A stretch of DNA of 64,000 nucleotides from Kryptolebias marmoratus. Lineage: Eukaryota > Chordata > Actinopteri > Cyprinodontiformes > Rivulidae. The notes beneath the pieces are model-generated. The model ran no database searches and was not told where the DNA came from. It saw only the letters and a list, made by a program, of their open reading frames with translations. This document shows, piece by piece, positions 24,571-35,605 of this stretch. The stretch's first letter is position 1. The number at the start of each line of letters is the position of its first letter. The translations under genes and the position numbers were made by a program. The stretch lies in the NCBI RefSeq assembly GCF_001649575.2, contig NC_051438.1:10412714-10476713 (forward strand), read 5' to 3'.

Positions 24571-25538
24571 TCAGGAATAGTAAAGCATACACATGTCAAA
24601 TATACTCAGTAGCCAGACAATGAGAACTAAAACATGTTTCACCTTTAGGATTCTGCCTTAAGTTGTATACATTGTAGCCAGGGGCCCTTTTTATTGTTGT
24701 GGTCTGATATTGTAGCAGCTGAGGTATCTCCTCAAACAAATGTTTTAATAGACATAATTGCAGCAGCAGCAGTTGCTGGGAAAATGTTGAAATCTTTAGC
24801 GCACATAATTGAAGACACATGTCAGTTCAAGACTTATAGCCCATACAGTTGTGTTGATCCATACTTGTCACTACTGTAGTAGCAATGTTGGCAAGTAGTA
24901 CCTTGAAAAACTAATGTCTCAATACTGTCATATCAATTTTTCAACAAACTGCCAACATTAATGACCACATCAATCTCTTGTACCTGATATGACTTATAAG
25001 CACTTGTGAAAGGACGCATATGAAACATGCCAGTTTAAAGAAGTTAAAAATACAAAACTTGGAGCTTTCATAATGTTACCCACCAGTTTAGAAGCCCTGT
25101 CTTTAAGGTGAGCAGGGTGATGAGTTTATCAAACATTTTTGAAATACATAGAAATGACTCAAAGAATTATAGGTGCTGCTTTACAACAAATATAAACTGA
25201 AATAACAAACATCTTGTGCGATTGTTTCTCAAATACAGATAGTCTCTGTCTCTTATTTTCTTTTTGATTAGTATGTGCTTTCTGCAGCTGTTCGATACAG
25301 CTGTCAAATGACTTTTTCCACTCAGTGATATTTAGATGTAGCTGTTGGAGGATTGGAGTCGACTAATTAAAGAAATGATTTTCTAAGAAATCTTTAGGAA
25401 CTTTATTCCTTTTCTGTATGTAAAACAAAGATAACATAAAAAGTCAGTGCAATGTTTGTTGTTTTCATGTAAAAATGCATATTATCTTACTTTAGTTATG
25501 CCTGATTATTGCATATAATGCCAAAGAGACATAGAACA
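24571..25538. other. Intronic, nothing recognised
   Basis: AT-rich, including (CAG)n-like GCAGCAGCAGCAG at about 24762. No exon is supported. Confidence 0.4.
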
Positions 25539-25899
25539 CAGAAACGGTCAAACTTGTTTATACCCTTTTGTTAAAGAAAGAAAAATCCACAGTGGTCACT
25601 AAAATAACTTGAAACAGACAAAAGTAATATTTACAAAAACATTTACTAAAAAATCCATTAATGAAAATCAGTCATTGCTTTTTAACTTTGGTTCATGAGA
25701 TTTTGTTTTTTCTTTTCAAACATACTAATAAAACTGGCTTTGACAAAAACGATGGTACTCCTAAGAAAAATTTGACCATTGGGACATGTTAAACTAAGGT
25801 GTGTCCTGTACTCAGCATCAAATGTGTGTTCGATCTTGTAATCAGTCAGTCTGCCTGTTTAAAACAGGAAAGGTAGTCACTGTGCTGTTTGGTTTTATA

Positions 25900-26830
25900 C
25901 CGCACTGAATATGGAGCACAGAAAGCTATGGAGGATTAGAAAGAAAATTATTAACAAGCATGGTAAAGGTAAAGACTAAAAGACCATCTCCAAGCAGCTT
26001 GATGTTCCTGTGACTACAGTGACACATAATATTCAGAATTTTAAGGTCCACAAGACTGGAGCCAACCTCCCTGGATGTGGAAAATGGATGACAAATTGAA
26101 AAGATGAATAACATGAATGGTAACCAAAGAGTCCAGAACAGCTTCCAAAGAGATTAAAGGTGAATTGCAAGGTTAAGCTTTATCAGTGTCAGATTGCACA
26201 GTCAGTCTGCTTGAGCCAAAGTGGACTTAATGGAAGACAACTGAGAAAGACACCAAATCATAAAAAGCGAGGCTGGATTTTGCCAAAATGCACACTGAGA
26301 AGCCTTAAGGCTTCTGGGGGAATGTTTTTTTGGACAGAAGAGACAAAACTGGAGCTTCTTGGCAACTGACATCATAGACTCAAAAATAAAACATACAAAG
26401 AAAAGAACCCTGTACCTACAGTGAAACACGGAGGAGGCTCGGTTCTGGGGCTGCTTCCCTGCATCTGGCACAGATTGTTTGGAATTTGTGCAGGGTCCAA
26501 TTAAATCTCAAGACTATGAAGGCGTTCTTGAGTGAAATGTGCTGCCTAGTGTTAGAAAGCTTGGTCTCTGTCACAGGTCATGGGTCCACATGACCGAAAT
26601 GACCCAAAAGTCAAAGTCAAAGTCAAAGTCAAAGACACAGCTAAAACACCCCTGAAGACTAAGAATGAAACCTAAATCCTGTTGAACATCTGAAACCTGC
26701 AGTCTGGAGAAAATTCCAGTGTACAGGTGCAAAAGTCTCAGAGAGAGTTTCAGAAAAAAATTGAATGCAGTGACTGCCTCAAAAGAATGTACAACAAAAT
26801 CTTAAGTTAAGGGCACCATCCTTTCTGTGA
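25900..26830 (+). pseudogene. Broken Tc1-family transposase inside the 25.5-27.0 kb element
   Basis: The frame is interrupted by several stops and frameshifts, but the order of the family is intact: N-terminal helix-turn-helix (AWRIRKKIINKHGKGKD-like text with K-Q-L-D-V-P-V-T-T-V after it), a readable 69-codon stretch at 26160-26366 ending FFWTEETKLELLG (the W-S-D-E-T-K catalytic block with D changed to E), then T-V-K-H-G-G-G-S-V at 26415-26450 and a weakened C-terminal part. A six-base AAAGTC array (26607-26635) has grown inside it. Family function is DDE cut-and-paste transposition; this copy cannot encode it. Confidence 0.8.
26607..26635 (+). repeat. (AAAGTC)n short tandem repeat
   Basis: Nearly five perfect six-base units within the dead transposase gene. 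Confidence 0.95.
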
Positions 26831-27025
26831 AGCCCAGTTTTATTTTATTTATTTATCTAAATTTTTAATAGTTCTGGTGAAACAACACTCAAAAGCAATG
26901 ACTGATTTTCATCATTTGAATTCATTTTCCCCCCTTAATATTACTTATGTCAGTTTAAAGTTATTTCTATGACCTTTCTGGGTTTTTCTTTCACAAAAGG
27001 GTACAAACAAATTTGGCTGCATCTG

Positions 27026-29049
27026 TAAAGGTCACTATTTTAGTTTTTAATAAACTAAATTATTAGCTATTCAAAGGAACCTAACTCAGAAACAAAATGT
27101 GATGTTGTACAGGCACTTATGAGTGCACATGCTCAACTATGAATTAATCTAACAACTGCTGTAAGTGCAAGTTGAAACATCCATTAACACACCACAGTAT
27201 TGTGAATTTGCGTGTACTACTGACAACTATTAAACAAAATAACAGTCAGAGAGAAGCTTCAACTAAACATTAAAACTTTTGAAAAAGAATGGTAAGAACA
27301 CCCAAGTACAAAATAAAAAAAAATCTTCATTATAATTTAATCAAAGTTAATCAAATTTGCTAATACAGCCCCATCAGCTATTAAAAACTAATATTGCAGA
27401 CCCTTTCAGACATTAGAACTTCCCTTCAAACCATCGGTTACATTTTAAATTAACAAAAAAGAAAAAGAAAAATGATCTGAAACTGTTCTCTAATATTTCC
27501 AGTTTTGGTTGTTTGCAGTTATGTTTTACCAGCTTACCTCTAAGCTTCAGGCTCTAGTTTTCTAAACAAGAAGGCACTGTTTCAATCCCTCACCACACTT
27601 CTATGTTCTCTTTATAAAAATATCTTGAAAGATAAGAAAACACTATCGGCTGCTTCTCCCTCTCAGTCTTTCTTTTTCTCCATCCTTCCAGCACTACTCC
27701 TCCTCTCATAGTGTCACAGTCCATATGGTGCTGCAACACTGTTGGTCTCCTGTGGCCACACTTCCCACGATGCATCTGTGGCTCTGGGCTTTGGATGAAG
27801 CCGATAGGCTGAGAGTACTGTGGTATCGACCAGCCATCGCCTGGTGTGAGGTCAGCTCAGTGCAGCGCTGGAGTGTGTCCAAGCAGCACACACCAATAAC
27901 TTTCAGTCTATCATGGATTCTGACAATCAATCCTCAATTTTCTGCTCTTACCTTTGCCTCCATAGAAGTATGTTCTTGTGTTGTATTCCTTTCTTTAAAA
28001 CTCCCTTTTGAATGTGCTGCTGAGTCGTTTTTTTCTATCTAAACCACTGTCAGATTGATCCATTTCTTGTAATTTCTTGAAGCCACACACAATGAGACAT
28101 CAAACCTTGGTGCCAAGTTTATCTTTTCAAGCTATGATGGCAATATTCCTTTAAAAAATACCACCTTGGACTCTTTGACCAGTACACTTCTTTTTTTGAG
28201 AGCTGGGTGTTTTTCTACTCTCATCCACATAGTTGGGTTGCTTTGAGCTGGCTTCCTCTCCTGTCTGTGTCCGTGCAAAGAAAACAGAGCTTAGCAGAGA
28301 TCAATCCCATTGAGTCTGACTCCTTTCACCAGCCGAGGATCAATACTTTCTGTTTCATGTCCCTGTGCAAAGTACACACACGCACGTTTTTGCACAGACA
28401 CAGCCAAGCACAGTCCAAAGACACACCTATGAGCGCTGACCCACCCCCTTTAGAAGCGACCTATCGGCCTATCGGCTAACTTGCTCACCGGGGGATACAA
28501 AAGTTCATTATGACAGCTTTCGTAGTACTAAAGATCTGCTTTGGCACTCTTCTGCAAAGCAGTATTTACATTATATATTTTGCAATTCACTCATGCTGTT
28601 ATAAAAGAAAACCGAGCAAAAAAAAAAAAGAAAAAAAAATCTTTTTGCACAATCAAGAGATGTTCAGTGTGTGGCAAAAGATATGTGCTTAATGATATAA
28701 ACACAGAAATGGGAAGAGTTTTAAACTACATTGGTACGTAATCTAATCCTGAATTCATTGTCAGTCCACGTCCCTTAACATAATTTTAATAGTTCTTGCT
28801 GAGTTTAGTAGATCTTGTTTCTGCAGCATCCTCTGTTTTGTTTTAAGTTAATTAAATCATTTTTGGAACACACAGCCTGCCTTCTAGTTCTGGGTTTAGG
28901 TCTTTTACATTCTGTTTTTGGTTTTGCATAGATTTTCTTAATTATTTCTTTGACACCTTTATAAAGAGCTAATCTAATATACGAACTTTTAAAGAAACAG
29001 ACTGTCTTTTTTCACATTTTGGCAAGCTGTTTGTGTAGTGGGCCAGTTG
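27026..29049. other. Intronic, nothing firmly recognised
   Basis: The block 27700-28480 is less AT-rich than its surroundings and carries CTTCCCACGATGCAT, close to the ZNF143-type promoter word. No exon is supported. A poly-A rich run lies at 28618-28642. Confidence 0.4.
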
Positions 29050-29398
29050 TTTGTGAAGTGGTACTGTTGTCTTACAGCAAGAACATCCTGTGTTCAAATC
29101 TTGTTGGAGACCATTCTGTGTGGAATTTTGCATTTCTTACGTGTTCTGAAGTTTTTTCCAGGTACCATGGTTTCCTCCCATGCATGTTAGGTTAACTGGA
29201 GAGCCTAAACTGACTTTATTGTGAGTGTGTGATGATTGTTTTGTCGAGTGTGGCTCTGTATTGGCTCTGTAATAGACTAGAAAGCTGTCTAGGGTGTACC
29301 TCACCTCCTGCCTGAGGTGTACTTTCTCTGACCCTGTGACCCCAAATATCACCAAGTGGATACAGAAAATATGTGAGTTAGTGAGTGTTTGAGTTATG
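29050..29398 (+). repeat. Degenerate tRNA-type SINE of the common fish V-SINE/DANA-like type
   Basis: The body shows the expected order: a tRNA-like head (GTGGTACTGTTGTCTTACAG, then GTTCAAATC as B box), CATTCTGTGTGGAATTTTGCA, TGGTTTCCTCCCATGCATG, GTTAGGTTAACTGG, AATAGACTAGAAAGCTGTC, AGGGTGTACCTCACCTCC and a tail near ATACAGAAAATATGTGAG. It lies about 200 bp downstream (in genome coordinates below) of the start-codon exon donor. Confidence 0.75.
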
Positions 29399-29618
29399 GG
29401 ACCTGAGTTGAGCCTCAAAGCTTGTTTGCTCTATGAACAGACATATAAACAGACATTTCAGCACTATAAAGGTTTCTTCGAATTCAAAATAAATAAACTA
29501 CCGGTAGTCCTTTGTGAACTTAAAACTGTTCAAAATTTTTTCATTATTAAACAGATTAAATGAAGCTCTCAATCAAACTGAATATTTGTTAAATAAATGT
29601 TTTGCCCCACAAACGCAC

Positions 29619-29961
29619 CTTGCCTGGAGTACTCATCAGCCTCATGGTGTACCAGGTCAGACACGCAGCCACCATAGTGAAGCCTCTGCTCATGATCGAA
29701 GGCCTTGAGCGTCTCACTGGAGCTGTATGACTTCTGTGTTGGCACACGGCACTCGTCTGCATCAAGGGAAGATGTGTTGTACTGGGACTCTTTGGAGCAA
29801 CGACTCCTAGTCAGAGAGCGGTGCCTACGGTCCTTTAGGTCCATGATGAAGTTGGGGGATGATTGAAGATGATTGATGGAGGAAAGGGAGGAAACAGCAG
29901 ACAGGGGTGATGAAGGGGCCTCCTAAAGGACCTCCTCAATGTTGGTCACTTGTTCAGTCAC
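29619..29961 (-). CDS. tenm2: Teneurin-2 start-codon exon (5' UTR plus residues 1-75)
   Basis: This exon holds the start codon of a teneurin, a large type II transmembrane cell-adhesion protein used in synaptic partner matching. The ATG is at 29844-29842 and an in-frame TAG lies upstream at 29925-29923, so this start is firm. Coding spans 29619-29844 (226 nt, 75 codons plus one base). The product begins [19 protein letters not shown] and contains the hallmark teneurin block [18 protein letters not shown] at about residues 34-51, then an acidic stretch ending EADEYSRQ. The DRRHRSLTR start and SSLD-x-x-xCRVPTQ fit vertebrate teneurin-2 better than teneurins 1, 3 or 4 (family knowledge). The donor reads CAAG/GTGCGT, phase 1. 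The acceptor is a pyrimidine tract ending TTTTCCAG at 29962, giving 117 nt of 5' UTR and implying at least one more upstream noncoding exon. Only the cytoplasmic N-terminus is encoded here. Which teleost duplicate (a or b) is unknown. Confidence 0.95.
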
Positions 29962-32294
29962 CTGGAAAAGAAAGATAAGGAGAGGGGAAAATGGAGAGGA
30001 TAGAAACAACATTTAAAAGTTGGTTTAAAATTCACAAGAAGCTCTGCTGTGACTCAGTCACTCTGTAGAAAATACAGAGAGAGTTGGGTAAGAGTGAGCA
30101 CTGCAAAAGGACATTTGAGCAACCAGGCAAATATACAACACATCGGAGTATTGATGCAGGCTAAGTAAGGCTATTGTGGGGAGAAACAGAGCTGCCAGCC
30201 CTGTGGTCCACAGAGATAGTCAGCCATCGACCGTGCTGATGAAAAATAGTCATCCAGCATCTAAATCTATTCCATAAAAACTGAGAGCATCTCAAACAGG
30301 AGCCAGTCAACCTGAGCTGATGCCAATGATGCATGAATACAACAAAAGTGGACAAAAAGACAAAAATGACTGACAGGATAATGACAAAACAGACAGATTA
30401 TCTAGATTAGAGCAAGGTAAAGGGCAAAAGAAGAAGAAAACAGCCGGATGCAACAGGAAGGAAGGAGGAGGAGGAGAAATGACTTGAGGGCTTTGAAAGT
30501 CTCTCCCTCATTATCAGAGTGAGAATGTATCTGGCTCCCTTAGAGGCTGTAAAGGATAATCAAACACACCCAAATGACTACACACAGACACACAAATTGT
30601 ACACAACAAACACACAACAATACCTTTCAATTGGGAACAAAAATATTGTGTTGCTTGAAGTTGACATGGCTTATAAAACCACTTGTAAAAACGTGTTTAT
30701 TATGACTTTGTTTCTTCATTTGATGCCTGATCTGTCCATTCCTCCTACTACACCAGCACTGTGTTAATCTCTTGTGGACACAGATTATACCGGTTATAAT
30801 TTTAATAAAGTACAATGCTAGTCAAGCTGCCTTGAGCAATGCATTGCACAAGAGATCTGAAGTTCAAAGTACAACAATACAAGAACCAGCAGTAATTGAT
30901 GGGGCCACTTCCGGCAGCTGTCTGAATGTGATGTTCATGCCAATAAATAGGTCATTCATAGTTCTGTTACTTGAGGCAGAGGAAAGTCCGGTCCACCCTC
31001 TGTGTTAAAATTTAGCATTGTGTTTTCATCACAATTGTTCTCAATCTGGACAGCACATCCCAATATCCGAGTACAAAAGGGCTTTTCTGAAGAACAGTGA
31101 TTTTTGAATACTTTATGCTGCTAATTGCATCATCCAGTACAGGAAGAATAAAAGTAGAGGAAAAAAAACAGGTTACAGAATGTGAGTCAGTCTATTCAAT
31201 GAGTGCTCATTTTAAAATGCTTGGAAGGTAGCACTGAAAAGTGCCCTGCTATGTCCATTGATTAACAGTAGGTATTAAGACTCATAAAGAGCTCATTATT
31301 CTCAGGCATCCATCACACAGGCTATTAGGAGTTCAACCTTAATGTGTTTGTACCTTGAATAGAGGATAAGGAAATAGTTCAGGGTACTGACTCAGGAGAT
31401 GTGGGGACATTTTGACTGGTGGTTTGCAGACAATGGGACTGGGATTGTGTGGAACAGGAAAGCAGCTGCTGCTGATGAGCTATGACTGTGTCAGAGGATT
31501 AGTGGAAATAATAAATACTCAATAATAGACGAGCTGTTATTATTTACTTTCTTCTCCCAAAAGTTTTATCAGACATTCAGAACTAAACAAATATTTTTTT
31601 TCTTCTGAATCAAGCACAGTGCTGGAGGGAACCAGGCTTTTCTTTCTTGAATGACTTCAACATAAACAATGTAGCTACTCTGCTCTCTGCAAAGTGAACT
31701 AAAAAAAAATCCTCACTACCAATATTGTTTACAAATTAATGCCTAATTTATAGCAACGTGTGTCAGCACATCACCGCCATAAAACAGTTCACCTTGTTTT
31801 GAAGGTGGCCAATAATGAGTTTAGAAGAAAATTAAGGAGGAATTGTAATAAAATCTATCATAAAACATTGTTTTACATTTTATAGATTTTATATATCTGT
31901 TTTTATTTTAATAAAAATATAAATAGACAACTTAAAACCTCCCAAACTTTACAATAGGATATGATACAAAAGAATCTTTAGATTCCCATTAGGAGCATTT
32001 TTTGACTCAGTAGCTGCCTTCACAGAAGTCACAGGTACTACAATCTCTTTAGGAAGGGGGCATACACTGATTACACAGTAATCAATAAATTGGTTTTCAC
32101 AGCCAGTGGGAAATCACCTGATCCCCACACAGTTCCAAACCAAAATGGATTTTAGATATGTCCAAGAGACCAGCATTAGCCTTACCTGATAGACAAGACT
32201 GGTTTTGTAAAACAGTACATGAATAACAGGCAAAGTCATGTCACACAATATTAGTATGCAATTTATGTTTCATAAGTGTTCCTTAAATGTTGTT
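29962..32294. other. 5' intron, nothing recognised
   Basis: No transposon ends or exons are seen in about 2.3 kb; composition is mixed. Confidence 0.45.
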
Positions 32295-32445
32295 GTTGTT
32301 CTTTCGGCTGCTCCCTTCTTTAGGGGTTGACACAGCGAGCAGATTTGGCAATTGTTTTATGCCGGAGGCCCTTCCTGCCTCAACCTGGGCTAGAACCTGC
32401 AGCTTCAGGATAAAAACACTGCGGCACTGACCACCATGCTAGGTC
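32295..32445 (-). repeat. tRNA-type SINE with CAGCCGAAAG tail
   Basis: Read on the minus strand, it has a head with GGTGGTCAGTGCCGCAGTG, then CAGGTTCTAGCCCAGG (B-box region), AGGCAGGAAGGGCCTCCGG, GCCAAATCTGCTCGCTGTG and the tail GGGAGCAGCCGAAAG. This is a well-known fish SINE design whose tail matches the LINE-type fragment at 23.0 kb. Confidence 0.75.
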
Positions 32446-34371
32446 TTTAACGCTAGGTCTAAAACTCTGGCATGAAATGCACATTATTCACACAATTAGA
32501 TTACTCGTGTGTAACAAATGAAGTTTTATCACACCAGATCAAATTCTTGCATTCAGGTGTTGGATAGTTCAGTGCTGCCAAGGCCAAGGTTTTCTGCAGA
32601 CTGCCTGTTGTATTTCTACAGAATTTTAATGCAGCATTCTGGTTACAAATGCACATTTGATAAACCTTTTCCACTTATTTACTCTGGCATCAACAGATTA
32701 CCACATGGAGGTAGATTTATTTATAATGATACACTAGCTTTTTCTCATTCTGACCACTTAGTTATATGCATATTCATACAAACACACACACCAACTCAGC
32801 TGACAAATGGATACATGAATCTAAAACCGTACAAATACCTGCATGACCTTGCAATAAGCCGTGTTTCTTTGACAGGCCTGAACAGAGGTGGACAAAGAAA
32901 AAAAAGAGAGACATGCATGCAACTATGAAGTGACCATGAAATCCTGGCAGAATGAAAAATGTAATTGGAGGATGAGTGAGAAGATGGAAAAAATCATTTT
33001 CAAAAATACAGGGGTGATGTTTAAAACAGTAATAGGCCTGTTTTATGCAAATAACAGCTTCAGGGGGGAAAAAAAAGGAAAATGGCTCAATGTAAATTCA
33101 CTGTAAATGCAAATTAAAGCCAGTTAATAGGAAGTTAATGACATCAGAGGATTAGTGAGCATCAAACAAGATGGTTTCCTTTTCAACTCAATCAACCACT
33201 AAAAGAGGAGAATCCAAGTATCAAAGGAAACCAAGTAAAAGATTTGTCTTTAAAAGCAGAAGCTGCCATTTAAAGGATTTCTGAGCCCCATATTTGTTTT
33301 ACTAACACATGAATAATAAGCATTTATTATTTTAAATGCATGAACAGATATGTGCGTTGGAAATTTACAAAGCTAGATTTTAGAGAATATTAACAATCTC
33401 TCAACACATACCTAGCTAACAAAAATAAAACAAAAAAACAATGCTGTCAAAGTAACACTCCTCGTGGGGAATGCCAGCATCTTTCAGAAACAGGTGCATC
33501 GGTGCATTTACGGCTTCAAATTGCCTCAGGTATTTTGTGTTTTATTGCATCATGCCTCAAATCCGCCTGAAGAAACTGCTGCGGAGGCACCCAGCGCTGG
33601 GAACATGCTGATCGCAATCAACTGGGCTCGGCTCCTGCATATTATTTCATTGCATTTGTAATGGTTACATCTACATTGGCAAGACACCCAATGACAATTA
33701 GCTGCAAAGATTTCATCCAGTGACTGCTCTCATTTTTCAAACAAATAAGCACAGAGACGACATGAGTGTGCGAGTATGGATGCTGTTTAGGGCCATATCA
33801 CTGTGGGAGGCTTTCCGTCCAGATGACTCTAACTGCAGCCAACTAGGAGGATACACAAACAGGTTTGGGCATAATAGACAAGCAATAATTTACCCTGAAA
33901 TCCAACAACTTATTATTTTCCAAACAAATCTAGAAAACAGATTTCTCAAGGGTAAAAGACGTACTTTAGAAGAAGCGTTTTTGCTGCAACTAACACATTT
34001 AATTGATCATCTTGCTTCCCACTTTTTTCTTCATTAATCAGGTAGTTTGGGTTGACAAACATAAGAAAATATTAAAATTGCACGTTATTATTTCTGACAC
34101 TTGAGATGCCATCTTTCATTATCACATTTCATTGTAACATGTTATTGTCTTACGAAAGTCAGCTGATTGTCACTGAAAGTAAAAAAGAAAAACACAGGAA
34201 AGCTGAAGGTTTAAGCATCTGAATAACTGTAGACATTTGTTCTGCTAATTGACTACTTTTCAGCTTTTTGTTTTTATTTACTGGATGCTCTACAGTAATT
34301 TTTTTCATTAAAATTGGTAATTTTGAATAATGTTCTTTAAAAAAAATCTATTTGTCATGTTATTATATTTG
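32446..34371. other. 5' intron, nothing recognised
   Basis: The 136-codon plus-strand open frame at 32518-32928 has no recognisable motif and is probably chance. Confidence 0.45.
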
Positions 34372-35605
34372 CAGTAGAAATCAGATGTTTACATACACTG
34401 TATAATATACACTTTTTTTTCACTGTCTGACAATAAATCCGACTCGGCCATTCCTATTTTAGGTCAGTTAGGATTCCATATTTATTTTTTTGCTAAATGA
34501 CTAAATATTGGGAAATGGAAAAAAAAATAAGTCACAAGTTTATGTATACTAAGCTACCTAAGATTTTAAACAATTTCAGAAAGCCCAGATGACAATGTCA
34601 TGGCTTTGGAAGCTTTTGTCTGGTTAGTTCACAACATTTGATTTAATTGTTGTTTATTGGAGTTCATTGGAGGCACAGTTGTGGCTACATTTTAAGCCAC
34701 ATCTCAAACACACTGCTTTGTGTGACATCATGTCAGAATCAAAAGAAATCAGTTAAGACACCAGGATGAGAATAGTCCTCCTCGACTCTGATTCATTCTG
34801 GTGTATAATGTTCCATATGCCTAATGGTGCCACATTCATCTTTTCAATCAATTATATGCAAGTTTAAGCATCATGGGAATGTGCTGCCATCATAGTGCTC
34901 AGGAAGGAGATGGGTTTTGTGTTCCCAAGTTTTGTTGTGGAAGGTACATATTAACCCCAAAACAAAAGCAAAAAAAACCTTGTGAAGATGCTGCTGAAGC
35001 TGGTCAGAGTCATTATCCAAAGTAAAACCAATCCTGTACTGACACAGGCTAAAATGCCACTCAGCGAGGAAGGAGCCATTACTCAGAAACAAACAAACAA
35101 ACCAACAAAAAAAGGCAGATTACAGTTTGCAATTGCACTCAGGGACAAAGGCTTTCATTTCTGGAGACATGTCATGTGGTCTGATGAGACTAAAATTGAA
35201 ATGTTTGGCCATAATCACTATTGTTAAATTTAAAAGAAAAAGTGGGAAGCTTGCAAGCCTGAGACCATTCAAACTGTGAAGTACGGGGGTGGCAGCATCA
35301 TGTTGTGGGGGTATTTTGCTGCAGGAGAGACTGGTGCACTTCACAAAATAGGTGGCATCGTGAGGAAAGAATATGTAGAAATGTTGAAGCAACATCTCAA
35401 GACATCAGCCAGGAAGTTAAAGTTTGGACACAAATGTGTCTTCAAATGGACAGTGACCCTCAGCATGCTGCCAAATTAGGTCCAAAGTGGCTTAAGGACA
35501 ACAAAGTCAGTGTTTTGGAGTGGCCATCACAAAACCTCCGATATCAGAGGAGAAAATGTCTGTATCTTTTTAGACAGTGTATGTAGGCATCTGGTTTCAA
35601 CTCTG
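34372..35605 (+). mobile_element. Tc1-like (Sleeping-Beauty-type) transposon, internally deleted
   Basis: The left end CAGTAGAAATCAGATGTTTA continues TACATACACTGTATAA. The reverse of the right end is CAGAGTTGAAACCAGATGCC, continuing TACATACACTGTC. Both ends keep the TACATACACTGT motif typical of this fish Tc1 group. The element is about 1.23 kb, shorter than the usual about 1.6 kb. The right repeat follows immediately on the middle of the transposase frame, so the C-terminal third has been deleted. No TA duplication is preserved. Confidence 0.85.
34730..35552 (+). pseudogene. Truncated Tc1-family transposase inside the 34.4 kb element
   Basis: It starts at the ATG at 34730 (MSESKEI-like) and is broken by stops and frameshifts. 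Good family blocks remain: HVMWSDETKIEMFGHN at 35167-35214 with the second catalytic Asp, the K-Y-G-G-G-S-I-M-L-W-G block at 35279-35311, and DSDPQHAAKLGPKWLKDNKV at about 35449-35508 with the first Asp of the D-x34-E pair. The block with the final Glu (normally D-L-N-P-I-E) is missing because of the 3' deletion. The product would be inactive. Confidence 0.85.

Larger units (their letters stand above)
25539..27025 (+). mobile_element. Tc1-like transposon, about 1.49 kb with about 200-bp inverted repeats
   Basis: The left end CAGAAACGGTCAAACTTG and the reverse of the right end CAGATGCAGCCAAATTTG start long terminal inverted repeats. These share TACCCTTTTGT(T/G)AAAGAAA, AAAATAACTT/AAATAACTT, GTAATATT and the strong inner block GAAAATCAGTCATTGCTTTT. 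A TA follows the right end; the left TA has mutated to CA. Length and long TIRs fit the IR/DR group of Tc1 elements. The transposase inside is broken, so the element is inactive. Insertion into a tenm2 intron has no visible effect on the exons. Confidence 0.88.
2548..29618 (-). other. tenm2: tenm2 intron between start-codon exon and second coding exon (27,071 bp)
   Basis: The intron is bounded by the donor GTGCGT at 29618 and the acceptor CCCGCAG at 2548, both phase 1. Long introns in the 5' half are normal for vertebrate teneurins. Apart from the candidate microexon it holds the repeats listed separately. Open reading frames inside it are short, unsupported by family motifs and largely chance. 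Confidence 0.9.

Noticed and set aside
29050..29398. tRNA-like head considered as a tRNA gene
   Set aside because: The A and B boxes are degenerate, no cloverleaf can be drawn, and a SINE body follows.
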